64,000 nt of DNA from Saccharospirillaceae bacterium (lineage in GTDB: Bacteria > Pseudomonadota > Gammaproteobacteria > Pseudomonadales > Oceanobacteraceae): assembly GCA_021208685.1 (NCBI GenBank), contig JAJOJJ010000036.1, forward strand, positions 1-64,000. Reading direction: 5' to 3'. Below, piece by piece: positions 28,018-36,895 of the stretch; the first letter of the stretch is position 1; the number at the start of each line of letters is the position of its first letter. Made by a program: the position numbers and the translations under genes. Below the pieces are notes generated by a model. It made no database searches. It had not been told where the DNA came from and worked only from the letters and a program-made list of their open reading frames with translations.

Positions 28018-28452
28018 TCAGGCAACGCCTGGATCGTCGCTGGGCAGATACTCTTTCTGCAACCACCGCGCAAAGCCACGGCAGGCATCCTGACTGGTGA
28101 GAATCCCCGCCAGGCGTTCATTGCGCATAATAAGTACGGCATTAACATGCTGCTCTGCCATTCCCATCAGAACCACATCCAGCCGGGTATGCAGATCAAC
28201 CTGTTTAATCTGTCGGCGGCACATATCACCGGCAGTCAGATCCCCCATATCGCTGGCGGCATGACCTGGCTGCTGCGCCAGCTTAATATCTTCAGTGGTG
28301 AGCAAGCCAACCACTTCATGATCCGCCATCACAGGCAAATGATGGCAGTTATGTGCTTTCATCAGGGCGGCCGCTTCGTTCAGCGGCAGATTCTCTTCGA
28401 CATGAACCGGAAAGGCCGTCATGACTTCGGCAATCGTTGGCATATGGCGCAT
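28018..28452 (-). CDS. CBS-domain pair protein
   Basis: A 144-residue cytoplasmic protein made of two CBS motifs: TIAEVMTAFPVHVEENLPLNEAAALMKAHNCHHLPVM..VVGLLTTEDI and then LTAGDMCRRQIKQVDLHTRLDVVLMGM..VLIMRNERLAGILTSQD. CBS pairs bind adenine nucleotides and regulate partners. No enzyme domain is attached. GAGGGA precedes the ATG. Confidence 0.85.
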   Translation of the reverse strand: MRHMPTIAEVMTAFPVHVEENLPLNEAAALMKAHNCHHLPVMADHEVVGLLTTEDIKLAQQPGHAASDMGDLTAGDMCRRQIKQVDLHTRLDVVLMGMAEQHVNAVLIMRNERLAGILTSQDACRGFARWLQKEYLPSDDPGVA

Positions 28453-28533
28453 AACTGTTCCCTCAAAACGACTTCCGCCGTGATAAAGTCTGCGTTCTGT
28501 AAAGAAGTTACCGGTCAGAACACAGACCGCTGG

Positions 28534-28785
28534 TCAGACACCGATACGTCCCAGTGTATCCACAATCTGGCGCAGAACTCCCGCAATAGTCGGATGTTCC
28601 TGCTCAAAACGTATGGCCTGCTCCTGCACACGCTCACCGATATCAGCTGCATCGCTGTTTTCCATAGCATCAATATCACGCGCGATACTTTGCAAAAGTT
28701 TCAGACTGCCGTCATCCAGCTGAGGATTCTGTTGCAGGGTTTCATGCAACTGTTGCAATTGTTGTTTGAGATCTTGTTGAGGCAT
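28534..28785 (-). CDS. DUF4404 family protein
   Basis: An 83-residue, Gln/Leu/Asp-rich helical protein (LKQQLQQLHETLQQNPQLDDGSLKLLQSIARDIDAM) with the DUF4404 pattern, ending HPTIAGVLRQIVDTLGRIGV. The start MPQQDLKQ at 28785 has AAGGAAG upstream. Its function is unknown. Confidence 0.7.
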   Translation of the reverse strand: MPQQDLKQQLQQLHETLQQNPQLDDGSLKLLQSIARDIDAMENSDAADIGERVQEQAIRFEQEHPTIAGVLRQIVDTLGRIGV

Positions 28786-28860
28786 AAAAGCAACTTCCTT
28801 GGATTGAGACCTGTTCACACTAGCACGGCCAGTCTAGCAACAGCAGTGACGAAGGTACTA

Positions 28861-28890
28861 GGGCCCGATTCAATTAGTGTTAGCAGGTCC
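28861..28890. mobile_element. 30-bp TA-flanked remnant related to the MITE at 9351
   Basis: GGGCC..GGTCC ends lie between flanking TA dinucleotides (28859-28860 and 28891-28892). Read on the minus strand it starts GGACCTGCTAACACTAATT, matching the 9351 element end GGGCCTGTCGACACTCATT at 14 of 19 positions. It looks like an internally deleted copy or a solo end. Confidence 0.55.
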
Positions 28891-28946
28891 TAATCCAAAT
28901 CAAGGGAGTCGGTAAATATGCCAATTCCGGACAGGTTTATGAGGCG

Positions 28947-29459
28947 TCAGTAAAGTGCATGAAAGCTGAAGGGCATCGCGCAGGCTTCAGCCATGGCTTT
29001 CATCGGCTTACGATTGGCATTATCACCGACATAAAGCAACGACGACTGGCTCAGATCCAGTGCCGCAGCTTCAGGCAGGATAAGGCGCAGAGAGTGAAGA
29101 ATGGCGCTGTGACTGGTCGACACCGGTACCCAGATCTGTTCCCGGCCAGACATCTGTCTGAGCAGTTGCAGCAGTCGCTCAGCATTCGTAGCGATCTGAT
29201 CACGGGGATTAACGTAAAACAAATAAACTGGCTGCTGTTCAGACAGCGACTGACGAGCGATTAAATGCCAGACCAGTGGCATAGCGTCTTCAATCAGCTC
29301 GCTGAGCTGTGGTGTGTAGCCAACCAGACCCAAAGCGGCAGAATCGGTCGGCAGATTAACGATGTAGACATTAGTCTCTGTACGCCCACTGAGCGCCGGA
29401 GGAACCCGCTGCCCCAGAGGTGAAAAACCTGTATTTTGCGCCACGCTGAATGCAACCAT
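28947..29459 (-). CDS. hypothetical protein, 170 residues
   Basis: A soluble protein with no signal peptide. Alternating beta and helix segments (VYLFYVNPRDQIATNAERLLQLLRQM, then LLYVGDNANRKPMKAMAEACAMPFSF) suggest an alpha/beta fold. The end resembles the phosphatase-like VGDN.. pattern, but no catalytic DxD is present. AGGGAACGG precedes the ATG. Not recognised. Confidence 0.6.
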   Translation of the reverse strand: MVAFSVAQNTGFSPLGQRVPPALSGRTETNVYIVNLPTDSAALGLVGYTPQLSELIEDAMPLVWHLIARQSLSEQQPVYLFYVNPRDQIATNAERLLQLLRQMSGREQIWVPVSTSHSAILHSLRLILPEAAALDLSQSSLLYVGDNANRKPMKAMAEACAMPFSFHALY

Positions 29460-29640
29460 AACCGTTCCCTGTGATTACCGTCAGACAGTTTTGCCAACTG
29501 AAACCGAACGGTACGTCCGTTATACTTTTAAGGTATAGACAAACTACAAGGATGACGCTAGCGCTAATCAGGCATTACCGCTGGAAATCACACCTGGTTA
29601 TTAAAAAACCGGGTTTTATTTCCAATCACAGAATTGTCTT

Positions 29641-29841
29641 TCAGAGATCAAGAACCTCGACCAGAACGGTTTTGATAATGAAACCAACCATCCCCAACCC
29701 AAGACCGATCAACAGAATCATCATGCCAAACTTCCCGGCGTTGGAGCGTTTGCCAAGATCATAAATAATAAAAAACATAAAACCGATCAGCAGCGTAATA
29801 CCAATATTCATCGCCCAGGTTTCAAACAACTCTGCATTCAT
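29641..29841 (-). CDS. DUF2788 family small membrane protein
   Basis: A 66-residue protein with two membrane helices: ITLLIGFMFFIIYDL and FGMMILLIGLGLGMVGFIIK. The joining motif YDLGKRSNAGKFG is the DUF2788 hallmark. The start MNAELFETW at 29841 has GGAAGG upstream; the frame is open much further but that extension is not protein-like. Its function is unknown. Confidence 0.8.
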   Translation of the reverse strand: MNAELFETWAMNIGITLLIGFMFFIIYDLGKRSNAGKFGMMILLIGLGLGMVGFIIKTVLVEVLDL

Positions 29842-30007
29842 TATGCGCGACCTTCCGGTGTACAGCTTAAAAGTGCGCGTATGGTACTCAGAGCCGGGCT
29901 GCGGCACCAGCCCGCATAGCAATGCTGCGCCTGACTTGCTCCCCGGTTTCAGATGGTTATGATGGGCGGGCAGATGACCTGCATAATAATAAACAAAGGT
30001 CCTGATT

Positions 30008-31021
30008 ATGTTTTCTACCGTCTCACGTACGATATTCCTGTTAGCCACTCTGCTGTGCAGCCTTTCGTCAACCCATGCCGATATCGTCAAACGTACATTC
30101 TGTGTGTTCGATCCGGTCGGTGCCAAAGGGCCGATTTTTGATGCCATGCGCGATTATCAGACCAGCGCCCTGTCCTGGGGTACCGAACTGGAGTTAAAGG
30201 CCTATACCAACGAAGCTGTGGTGCTGGCCGACTTTAATGCCGGACACTGTGATGCCATGGGCGTAACCGGCACCCGGGTGCGTCCTTACAATGCCTTCAC
30301 GGCCAGTCTTGAGGCGCTGGGGGGGATCAGCGACTACCAGCAACTGCAGGATTTAATCGGCATGCTGGCCAAACCTCAGGCAAGCCAATACATGCGACAG
30401 GGCGACTATGAAGTGGCCGGCATCATGCCCGGTGGTGCGGTGTATATTTACGTGCGCGATAAAGCCATAAATTCGGTTGAGGCTGCGGCCGGTAAGCGCA
30501 TTGCCACGCTCGATTACGATAAAGCGTCAGTCAAAGTCGTTGAACACGTAGGCGCCACGATGGTGCCTTCCAGTGTTGCGACCTTTGCCCCGCGCTTCAA
30601 CAACGGCGATGTTGATATTGCTTATGCCCCGGCTATCGCTTACCAGCCGTTCGAAATGTACAAAGGCCTGGGTGAGCACGGTGGCATATACCGCTTCAGC
30701 CTGGCGCAGATGAATTTCCAGCTGCTGATTCACAGTAAGCGTTTTCCGCCACAATTTGCCCAACAGAGTCGTGAGTTTGCGTTCCGCAATTTCACCAAAG
30801 CGATGGAACATATCCGTGTGGCAGAAGCCGGTATCCCCCAGCACTACTGGATCGACCTGCCACAGAAAATGATGGCAGAGTATCAGGAAATGTTACGCCA
30901 GATCCGCATGGAACTGACTGCCGCCGAGGTTTATGACCCACGCATGATGAAACTGATGTTCCGTCTGCGCTGCCGGGCTAATCCCGGCCACTTTGAGTGT
31001 GCCGAAAAAGCCGAAGGCTGA
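30008..31021 (+). CDS. putative solute-binding protein (DUF6091-like)
   Basis: A 337-residue exported protein with a signal peptide (LLATLLCSLSSTHA-D). The text KRTFCVFDPVGAKGPIFDAMRDYQTSALSWGTELELKAYTNEAVVLADFNAGHCDAMGVTG resembles the periplasmic binding fold of TRAP- or ABC-type receptors and matches what is called a putative solute-binding protein (DUF6091). Four cysteines, including CRANPGHFEC at the end, suggest a disulfide. No transporter genes are adjacent, so the partner is elsewhere or absent. Confidence 0.7.
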   Translation: MFSTVSRTIFLLATLLCSLSSTHADIVKRTFCVFDPVGAKGPIFDAMRDYQTSALSWGTELELKAYTNEAVVLADFNAGHCDAMGVTGTRVRPYNAFTASLEALGGISDYQQLQDLIGMLAKPQASQYMRQGDYEVAGIMPGGAVYIYVRDKAINSVEAAAGKRIATLDYDKASVKVVEHVGATMVPSSVATFAPRFNNGDVDIAYAPAIAYQPFEMYKGLGEHGGIYRFSLAQMNFQLLIHSKRFPPQFAQQSREFAFRNFTKAMEHIRVAEAGIPQHYWIDLPQKMMAEYQEMLRQIRMELTAAEVYDPRMMKLMFRLRCRANPGHFECAEKAEG

Positions 31022-31166
31022 CTGAGTGGCGTGCGCTGAACGTTAACGCTCATCGCACCGCCCACTCCTGTAAAAGCATCTCCATTCGCGCTGATATCCT
31101 TTACAATGCTGACGGCCCCCAACAGGAACCAATCCACCTCCTGACCCATAACGGTGACTTCGGCCC

Positions 31167-32282
31167 ATGACGGACTTCGATTACTGCATTATCGGCGGCG
31201 GCGTGATTGGCCTTGCCTGTGCTCATGAGCTCAGCCATCACGGATCCGTACTGTTGCTGGAAAAAAATGCACACTTCGGCGCAGAAACCAGCAGCCGCAG
31301 CAGCGAAGTCATTCACGCCGGACTCTACTACCCGGGCGGCTCACTGAAAGAGCGCCTGTGCATCCATGGTAAACAGCGTTTGTATCAATTTTGCCAGGAC
31401 TTTGATGTACCGCATCAGACCATCGGCAAACTGATCGTTGCCCCGGAAAGCGGGGCGGAAGAGTTGCAGCAGTTGCTGAATAAAGGACAACGCTTAGGTA
31501 TCCCGCTGCAGCGGCTGGATGAACAGCAATTGCGGGAAATGGAGCCTGAAGTCAACGCCCATGCAGCCCTGTACTCTCCCGGCACCGGCATCATTGACAG
31601 CCATTGTTATATGGAGCGTCTGGCACAACAGGCCGAACAGCGCGGCGCACTGCTGCTCAGGCACTCAGAGGTGATCTCAGCCAGCGAACGAGAGGATGGC
31701 TGGCAGATAGCGGTCAGAAGCAGTGATGGAACCAGCCATATTCAGTGCGCCGCCGTGATTAATGCCGCCGGACTGTACGCCCAGCAGATGGCACGTGGGC
31801 TGGGGGTTGAGCAACGTCATATTCCAGACCTGCACCTCTGCCGTGGGCATTACTTCAGCTATCAGGGCAAGAGCCCCTTCCGTCATCTGATCTACCCGTT
31901 ACCGGAAAAAAATCTGGCCGGGCTTGGAATCCACGCCACTCTGGACCTTGGGAGCCAGCTGCGTTTCGGACCCGATACTGAATATCTGCCAGCCGGCAGT
32001 GGGCCGGACTATCGGGTGGAACCCGCACTGGCGGCGACCTTTGCAGATGCCATTAAACGCTATTTTCCAGGCCTGAAGACTCAGCAATTACAACCCGATT
32101 ACGCCGGTATCCGGCCCAAACTGCACACAAAGCATGAGACCACCGCCGACTTTGTGTTTCATCGACCCTGCAACCGTCCACCGGCGGTGCACTTGTTCGG
32201 AATAGAAAGCCCGGGACTGACCGCATCTCTCGCCATTGGCAGTTTTGTAACGGAAATGTTACAGAATAAAGCTCAGACGTAG
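31167..32282 (+). CDS. FAD-dependent oxidoreductase, L-2-hydroxyglutarate oxidase (LhgO)-like
   Basis: A 371-residue DAO-family flavoprotein. The dinucleotide-binding motif IIGGGVIGLACAHELS is at residues 8-23. LEKNAHFGAETSSRSSEVIHAGLYYPGGSLKERLC is characteristic of the LhgO/YgaF group, with FGIESPGLTASLAIG at the C-terminus. It is likely to oxidise a 2-hydroxy acid, passing electrons to the respiratory chain, but the substrate is inferred from the family only. Confidence 0.85.
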   Translation: MTDFDYCIIGGGVIGLACAHELSHHGSVLLLEKNAHFGAETSSRSSEVIHAGLYYPGGSLKERLCIHGKQRLYQFCQDFDVPHQTIGKLIVAPESGAEELQQLLNKGQRLGIPLQRLDEQQLREMEPEVNAHAALYSPGTGIIDSHCYMERLAQQAEQRGALLLRHSEVISASEREDGWQIAVRSSDGTSHIQCAAVINAAGLYAQQMARGLGVEQRHIPDLHLCRGHYFSYQGKSPFRHLIYPLPEKNLAGLGIHATLDLGSQLRFGPDTEYLPAGSGPDYRVEPALAATFADAIKRYFPGLKTQQLQPDYAGIRPKLHTKHETTADFVFHRPCNRPPAVHLFGIESPGLTASLAIGSFVTEMLQNKAQT

Positions 32283-32544
32283 ATTTCCCAGCATCGGCCA
32301 TCGTTGCGTGCCTGAGTAATTCATCTGAAGAATCATAGGGTTATACAATTCAAAGCCGCTTAAACGGCAAATTGTGCATTTATGTTACAGTCACACTACA
32401 ATGTAATCTGACAGCCCGGTGGTGATGCACAATCGGCTTACGAACGCTCACCATAATTCCCTGATACGACACAAGCATGAGACAACGAGCTGCTAATCTG
32501 AAGAACAGTTGTTAAGAAATGGTTTTAACCAACAGGGGAACCCT

Positions 32545-32796
32545 ATGAGCCAAGCGCTGCCTGTTAAACAAGCAGAGATCAGGTACGGAGAAGTCAGCAC
32601 AATTTTGTCTGAGAAAGTCATGATTCCGATCAACTGCGATCATTGCCGGCAGGACACCGACATCAGCATTGAAACGCTGAAAAGCAAACAGGGCATTCTT
32701 TGCGAGCATTGCAGCAATGTCCGTACATTCAGCACGACAGAAATGCGCCTGATGCGCATGTTACTGGCTCAGGCCGGTTACCACTTCGCACTCTGA
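32545..32796 (+). CDS. small protein with CxxC-CxxC zinc-ribbon-like motif
   Basis: An 83-residue protein. Two pairs of cysteines, NCDHC (about residue 30) and LCEHC (about residue 52), could bind one zinc ion. The C-terminus is helical (TTEMRLMRMLLAQAGYHF). AGGGGAA precedes the ATG at 32545. Not recognised beyond that. The 226-bp gap upstream holds no other gene I can support. Confidence 0.6.
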   Translation: MSQALPVKQAEIRYGEVSTILSEKVMIPINCDHCRQDTDISIETLKSKQGILCEHCSNVRTFSTTEMRLMRMLLAQAGYHFAL

Positions 32797-32833
32797 GGCG
32801 CTTTGCCCGTTACGGGACAAAGCGCAGCAACCT

Positions 32834-33544
32834 TCAGCCTGCAAGCAGGCCTGGCAGCAAGAGGAACAGGTGTCGGCGTAAAACGGCCGACACCTCCGCC
32901 AGATTCGGCGTTTCTTCATTCTTCAGCAACGCGCTGTATTCCAGCGAATGGAATAAACCCAGCAGAATTTCTGCATCCGCTTCCGGTTCTGCTGAGTTGG
33001 TAACATTGCGGAAAAACTCGGCCGCTTTATCAAACAAGGCTTTACGATGCATCTGTGCGAGTTTACGGATACTGTCATTAACGATCGCTTCGTAACGGAA
33101 TGCCTGCTCAGCAATCAACATGTCACGCTGACTGATAATCTGTTCATTCATATACAGCGTCAGTTGCTCAACCATGAAATCCAGCAGTGCTTTCTGTCCT
33201 TCAGGCGTGCTGAGATCTGTGCCCGCCATACTGGCCATGGGCTGATAAAACTGATGAGTAAACTCGTTAACGACCTCTAACGCCTTCTCCGTGTACAAGG
33301 TGAAGGTATCAATGATCAGTTCCTGAATGTCTTTGAAATAGTACGTCGTCGCCGCTAACGGTACTCCGGCTTCTTTGGCAACCGCACGATGGCGGATACC
33401 GCGCACACCTTCACTGATAACGATACGTAATGCTGCTTCCAGTATGATCCGGCGACGCTGCTCGCTTTTGGCCCGGCTGGCTTTCCGGCCCTGATACTGC
33501 AAGGGTTTGCTTTTATTTATTGCTGTTTCAGCAACCAATGCCAT
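32834..33544 (-). CDS. TetR family transcriptional regulator
   Basis: A 236-residue repressor-type protein. The N-terminal HTH lies at about 30-75 (RRRIILEAALRIVISEGVRGIRHRAVAKEAGVPLAATTYYFKDIQELI). The C-terminal ligand domain is helical. The ATG at 33544 has GGAGA 7 bases upstream; the frame upstream of it is not used. A perfect palindrome in the divergent gap (33684-33699) is its probable operator, so autoregulation and control of the 33745 gene are likely. Confidence 0.88.
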   Translation of the reverse strand: MALVAETAINKSKPLQYQGRKASRAKSEQRRRIILEAALRIVISEGVRGIRHRAVAKEAGVPLAATTYYFKDIQELIIDTFTLYTEKALEVVNEFTHQFYQPMASMAGTDLSTPEGQKALLDFMVEQLTLYMNEQIISQRDMLIAEQAFRYEAIVNDSIRKLAQMHRKALFDKAAEFFRNVTNSAEPEADAEILLGLFHSLEYSALLKNEETPNLAEVSAVLRRHLFLLLPGLLAG

Positions 33545-33680
33545 GTTCGTCTCTCCGAATGTTTCACAGATATTGCCATTATTATGCGGATTGTCCGACG
33601 AAAGAAAAATGGCAAATATGGGCACACAGGTACCATTTGAGTGAATTTCATACTTTAGAATGGCGGATTTTGTCTTATCT

Positions 33681-33702
33681 AAGCTGTACTTTAGTACAGT
33701 TT
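33681..33702. promoter_or_regulatory. palindromic operator in TetR divergent region
   Basis: CTGTAC-TTTA-GTACAG at 33684-33699 is a perfect inverted repeat, extending to 22 bp with one mismatch per arm. It lies between the divergent TetR gene and the exported-protein gene, the usual place for a TetR operator. Confidence 0.65.
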
Positions 33703-33744
33703 TAGGCTTTATTAGCACAATAATAATAATTCCAGGGTTCCAGT

Positions 33745-34440
33745 ATGCTCACCAGACTTCATCTACGGCAAACTTCTTTGCAGACACTGACACTTCTTTT
33801 GCTGACAACCTGCACAATAGTTCAGGCCGACGAGCAGGTTAAACTCCGCTTTCTGCAGCAGCAGTTTAATAGCAGCGCTGACCATTCCCGCCTCTGGCAG
33901 AACGGCTGGTTCGGTTTATTTACCGGTGTCACTGCGGTCAATGGCATCGCGTATACGCAAACGGATGGAGAACATAATAAGTATGACCGTGCGGTCGGTT
34001 TTACCACCAGCTTTCTCGGCGCTGCGGATATGTTGCTTAATCCAATGCAAACCCATCATTTTGCCGGTCAACTGGCCGCTATGCAGGAAAACGGCAACCA
34101 TCAGGCAACACTGGCACAAGCTGAGCAATGGCTGAATGCTGCGGCTGAACGCGAGATATACGAGCAGAGCCTGCTTAACCATGTGCTGGCTGGATTGGTA
34201 AACGGTCTTGCAGGACTCGCCGTCGCGTATGATGACAAACGTCCCGCTGATGGCTGGATGACTTTTGCAACAGGCATGATTGCTTCTGAGGTCAAAATTT
34301 ATACAGCCCCCCAAACGATGACTGCAGCCCGCGAGCAATACCGCAACGGCAATCTCGGAGCAGTAACGGCAAGCTCTGATAGCCCTTACTGGCAGGTTGC
34401 CGCTTTCGGGCCAGTTTTGAGCGCCACTTACCACTTCTGA
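33745..34440 (+). CDS. exported protein of unknown function beside TetR
   Basis: A 231-residue protein with an N-terminal signal (LTLLLLTTCTIVQA-DEQ). The mature part has glycine-rich hydrophobic stretches (GWFGLFTGVTAVNGIAY, LLNHVLAGLVNGLAGLAVAY) and ends PVLSATYHF, as an outer-membrane or membrane-associated protein might. No family recognised. It is probably controlled by the divergent TetR repressor. Confidence 0.6.
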   Translation: MLTRLHLRQTSLQTLTLLLLTTCTIVQADEQVKLRFLQQQFNSSADHSRLWQNGWFGLFTGVTAVNGIAYTQTDGEHNKYDRAVGFTTSFLGAADMLLNPMQTHHFAGQLAAMQENGNHQATLAQAEQWLNAAAEREIYEQSLLNHVLAGLVNGLAGLAVAYDDKRPADGWMTFATGMIASEVKIYTAPQTMTAAREQYRNGNLGAVTASSDSPYWQVAAFGPVLSATYHF

Positions 34441-34555
34441 TGCTCGGAAACGCGATGCCAGCCGCGCCAATACTGGCGTGGCTGATTTTGCACACTCTGC
34501 AGCGGTCACTGGCACAGCTTCTGCATTCTCCGTACAACGCCGGAGAATATGATTT

Positions 34556-35023
34556 ATGCTCAACGCCCTGACCAGTTATCTGCAGCAACAAGCCCCAGTG
34601 ATGCCGGAACACAATCCGGTAAATACTCAGCCAGGCAGCCAGGTTGACGCTGTTACTGCGGCGCAGAACAAGAACGATACCAACACCGGTCATAATCCTT
34701 ACTCGCCATCACAGCGGGCTTTAATGGTCAGCGCTGTTGCCAGCGATTTTGATGTGCGCTCATTGCCGGCAGGCGAAGTGAGTAATTTCCAGAGCCGCCT
34801 GCAACAATATGGCCTCATTGATGGCCGTGATCTCAATGCTTTAGCACTGATTAATACCGCACGTGCCGAGCTGGATGATCAAACGCCGCTCGATACGGTT
34901 GCGATTCTTAATGAGGCGCGGCATCAGTTTGGCGAACGCGGCACCGGCTATTCAGAACGTCAGCAAATCAATCGTCTGCATACCCTTATTCAGAATCTCG
35001 CATCAGCACGCATGACCCAGTAG
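34556..35023 (+). CDS. hypothetical protein, 155 residues
   Basis: A soluble protein without a signal peptide. The first about 55 residues are low-complexity, rich in N/Q/T/P. The remainder is helical (ALMVSAVASDFDVRSLPAGEVSNFQSRLQQYGLIDGRDLNALALI). GGAGA is about 10 bases before the ATG. Not recognised. Confidence 0.55.
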   Translation: MLNALTSYLQQQAPVMPEHNPVNTQPGSQVDAVTAAQNKNDTNTGHNPYSPSQRALMVSAVASDFDVRSLPAGEVSNFQSRLQQYGLIDGRDLNALALINTARAELDDQTPLDTVAILNEARHQFGERGTGYSERQQINRLHTLIQNLASARMTQ

Positions 35024-35124
35024 CACCACTCCCCGGTCATTCGCTGTTATCCGTTACTCACACAGCATGCAGCCTGAGTGGCAGTTCCCTATAATGTCTG
35101 ACTTTTGACGACCGGAGTCCCGAC

Positions 35125-35871
35125 ATGCGCTTACCGCTGCTGGCTGCTTTCAGCCTGCTCAGTTTTACCGTTCAGGCAATCACTAACGTTGAAGAGAAGC
35201 GCGCCGCTGATGATCAGCTGGGCTGGGCAGGCAAAGCTGAAGTGGGTTTTGATGCTGAGTCAGGGAATAACGAAAAGCGCAAATGGAACCTCGGCCTGAA
35301 CGGCCACTGGCAGGATGACAACAAGCGCTTTTTTACCTGGGGAAGCCGCAGCTATGAGTCCAGCAATGGCGAGCGCACCGACGATGACACCTTCGTTCAC
35401 AGCCGTCTGGTACTGAACCGCCGCGAGATCTGGTCGGAAGAGTTCTACGCTCAATACGAACGCGATCCTTTTGCGGCCTTAGCACATCGGGCGCTGGTCG
35501 GTGCGGGCATGCGCTACCAGCATGCGTTTGATGAACAAACCCGCCTGTATCAGGGACTGGGGGTTTTTCACGAAGAAGTCCGCGAACGCGCGCTCAACGA
35601 GGATAACAGCAGCCAGCTGACCCGCCTGAGTTTATACACGCATATTCAGTGGCAACTGACCTACAGCAAATTGCAAAGCACCCTGTATTTTCAGCCAGCG
35701 CTTGACGAGCCTTCAGATCAGCGTGGGTTATGGCAGTTAGCATTGACGTTACCACTGGGCACGCACACCGATATCAAATGGCAATGGCAGAGCCGCTTTG
35801 ACACTCGCCCGCCGGAAGGCACCGAGTATCACAACCACCAGACGCAACTGAAACTGGTCGTGCGTTTCTGA
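35125..35871 (+). CDS. DUF481 family putative outer-membrane barrel
   Basis: A 248-residue exported protein with a signal peptide (LLAAFSLLSFTVQA). The mature part has the DUF481 beta-barrel pattern: WAGKAEVGFDAESGNNEKRKWNLGLNG, then LVLNRREIWSEEFYAQYERDPFAAL and the final aromatic strand HQTQLKLVVRF. DUF481 proteins are salt-induced outer-membrane proteins of unclear role. GGAG precedes the ATG. Confidence 0.8.
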   Translation: MRLPLLAAFSLLSFTVQAITNVEEKRAADDQLGWAGKAEVGFDAESGNNEKRKWNLGLNGHWQDDNKRFFTWGSRSYESSNGERTDDDTFVHSRLVLNRREIWSEEFYAQYERDPFAALAHRALVGAGMRYQHAFDEQTRLYQGLGVFHEEVRERALNEDNSSQLTRLSLYTHIQWQLTYSKLQSTLYFQPALDEPSDQRGLWQLALTLPLGTHTDIKWQWQSRFDTRPPEGTEYHNHQTQLKLVVRF

Positions 35872-35901
35872 TGATCCTGCCGCTCTCCGGCCGCCTCAGT
35901 G

Positions 35902-36354
35902 TCAGAGAGCTTTTTCCATCCATTCCTTCAGCCAGAACAACGCATCATCATCCGGTGTCACGGTTTCGGTTGCATCAATGGTGACGCGTGGTACTGGCGC
36001 ACGACCCTGTAATTCAAAAAAGCGCTCTTCAAACAACGCTCCGGCACCGCAAAAAGTGGCATCATACGAGCTGTCACCCAGGCTGATAACGCCAAAAGGT
36101 TTGCCATTCTGTAATGGAAACTGCTGCTCAAGTTCAATATAGAAGGGAATGATATTGGCAGGTAAATCACCACGACCGGTGGTTGAAGTACAAATCAGCA
36201 CAGCATCGCACTGGCTGTCGTTTAATGCACCGACACTGGGATTTTCATCGAGAACAACCTGATGGCCGGATTGCTCCAGCTGCTGCTGTATTGCTTTGCC
36301 AACCATCAGGGCGGTTCCGGTTACACTGCCAACAGCAAGATAAATAACCGACAT
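35902..36354 (-). CDS. flavodoxin family protein (MioC-like)
   Basis: A 150-residue FMN-binding flavodoxin fold: YLAVGSVTGTALMVGKAIQ in the phosphate loop position (SxTGT), CTSTTGRGDLPANIIPFY in the second loop and SLGDSSYDATFCGAGALFEERF in the third. Short-chain flavodoxins carry electrons or, like MioC, assist biotin synthase. The ATG at 36354 has GGAGG 4 bases before it; a longer frame upstream is not used. Confidence 0.85.
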   Translation of the reverse strand: MSVIYLAVGSVTGTALMVGKAIQQQLEQSGHQVVLDENPSVGALNDSQCDAVLICTSTTGRGDLPANIIPFYIELEQQFPLQNGKPFGVISLGDSSYDATFCGAGALFEERFFELQGRAPVPRVTIDATETVTPDDDALFWLKEWMEKAL

Positions 36355-36429
36355 AAAGCCTCCGTAAAAACGACGATTATACGCAATCGTTTGTGACGGA
36401 GCACAACGGGGCAACAACGTCTGCCGCTG

Positions 36430-36816
36430 TCAGTACCCGGCCGGAAGCTGCAGACGCTGATGTTCCTGTTCAATATCCGCCAACAGTGAGCGGAAGCGAC
36501 CCTCCAGCTCACGCCGGGTCCACACATTTAACGTGCCGTGTGCACGGCACAGCTGCAGTGTTTCTTCAAACACCGCACGCACAGACTCAGACAACTCTGT
36601 GGCGGTGATCCCCTGCAACAGAAGCGGCAAAGCAACATCCCACTCCAGCTGCTGCTCTTTGAGGTTCTGGCAAACAAACCACTCCTGCAGCAACTCATTG
36701 AAGAGTGGCAGAGGCTCACGCTGAGCGCGGTCCCCGGTCAGGCCTGCATCTTCCAGCGCGCGATTGACACGGGCAAGAACCTGCAGTGGTGATGGTGCAG
36801 AAGGTTCGGCGGACAT
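36430..36816 (-). CDS. hypothetical protein, 128 residues
   Basis: A soluble helical protein with no signal peptide (LQVLARVNRALEDAGLTGDR..LFNELLQEWFVCQNLKEQQLEWDVALPLLLQ). GGGAG lies 9 bases before the ATG at 36816, which is preferred to in-frame ATGs at 36822 and 36831. Not recognised. Divergent from the 36896 gene. Confidence 0.5.
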   Translation of the reverse strand: MSAEPSAPSPLQVLARVNRALEDAGLTGDRAQREPLPLFNELLQEWFVCQNLKEQQLEWDVALPLLLQGITATELSESVRAVFEETLQLCRAHGTLNVWTRRELEGRFRSLLADIEQEHQRLQLPAGY

Positions 36817-36895
36817 AGCCATATCTCCCATTCATGCTTTACTAACATTACTTTCATTCAGCATAGACGTACTTAAGCAGGACGATGACAGACCA

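Noticed and set aside
29592-29614. Hairpin ACCTGGTT/AACCGGGT with TTTATTT
   Set aside because: It resembles a terminator on the plus strand, but no plus-strand gene lies upstream; orientation does not fit the DUF2788 gene.
29895-29914. CGGGCTG-CGGCAC-CAGCCCG hairpin in the divergent gap
   Set aside because: No T tract, no gene ending here and no known motif; it may be chance.
29842-30147. Long upstream extension of the DUF2788 frame
   Set aside because: The added residues are not protein-like, overlap the divergent gene at 30008, and the ATG at 29841 has a good ribosome-binding site and family-typical N-terminus.
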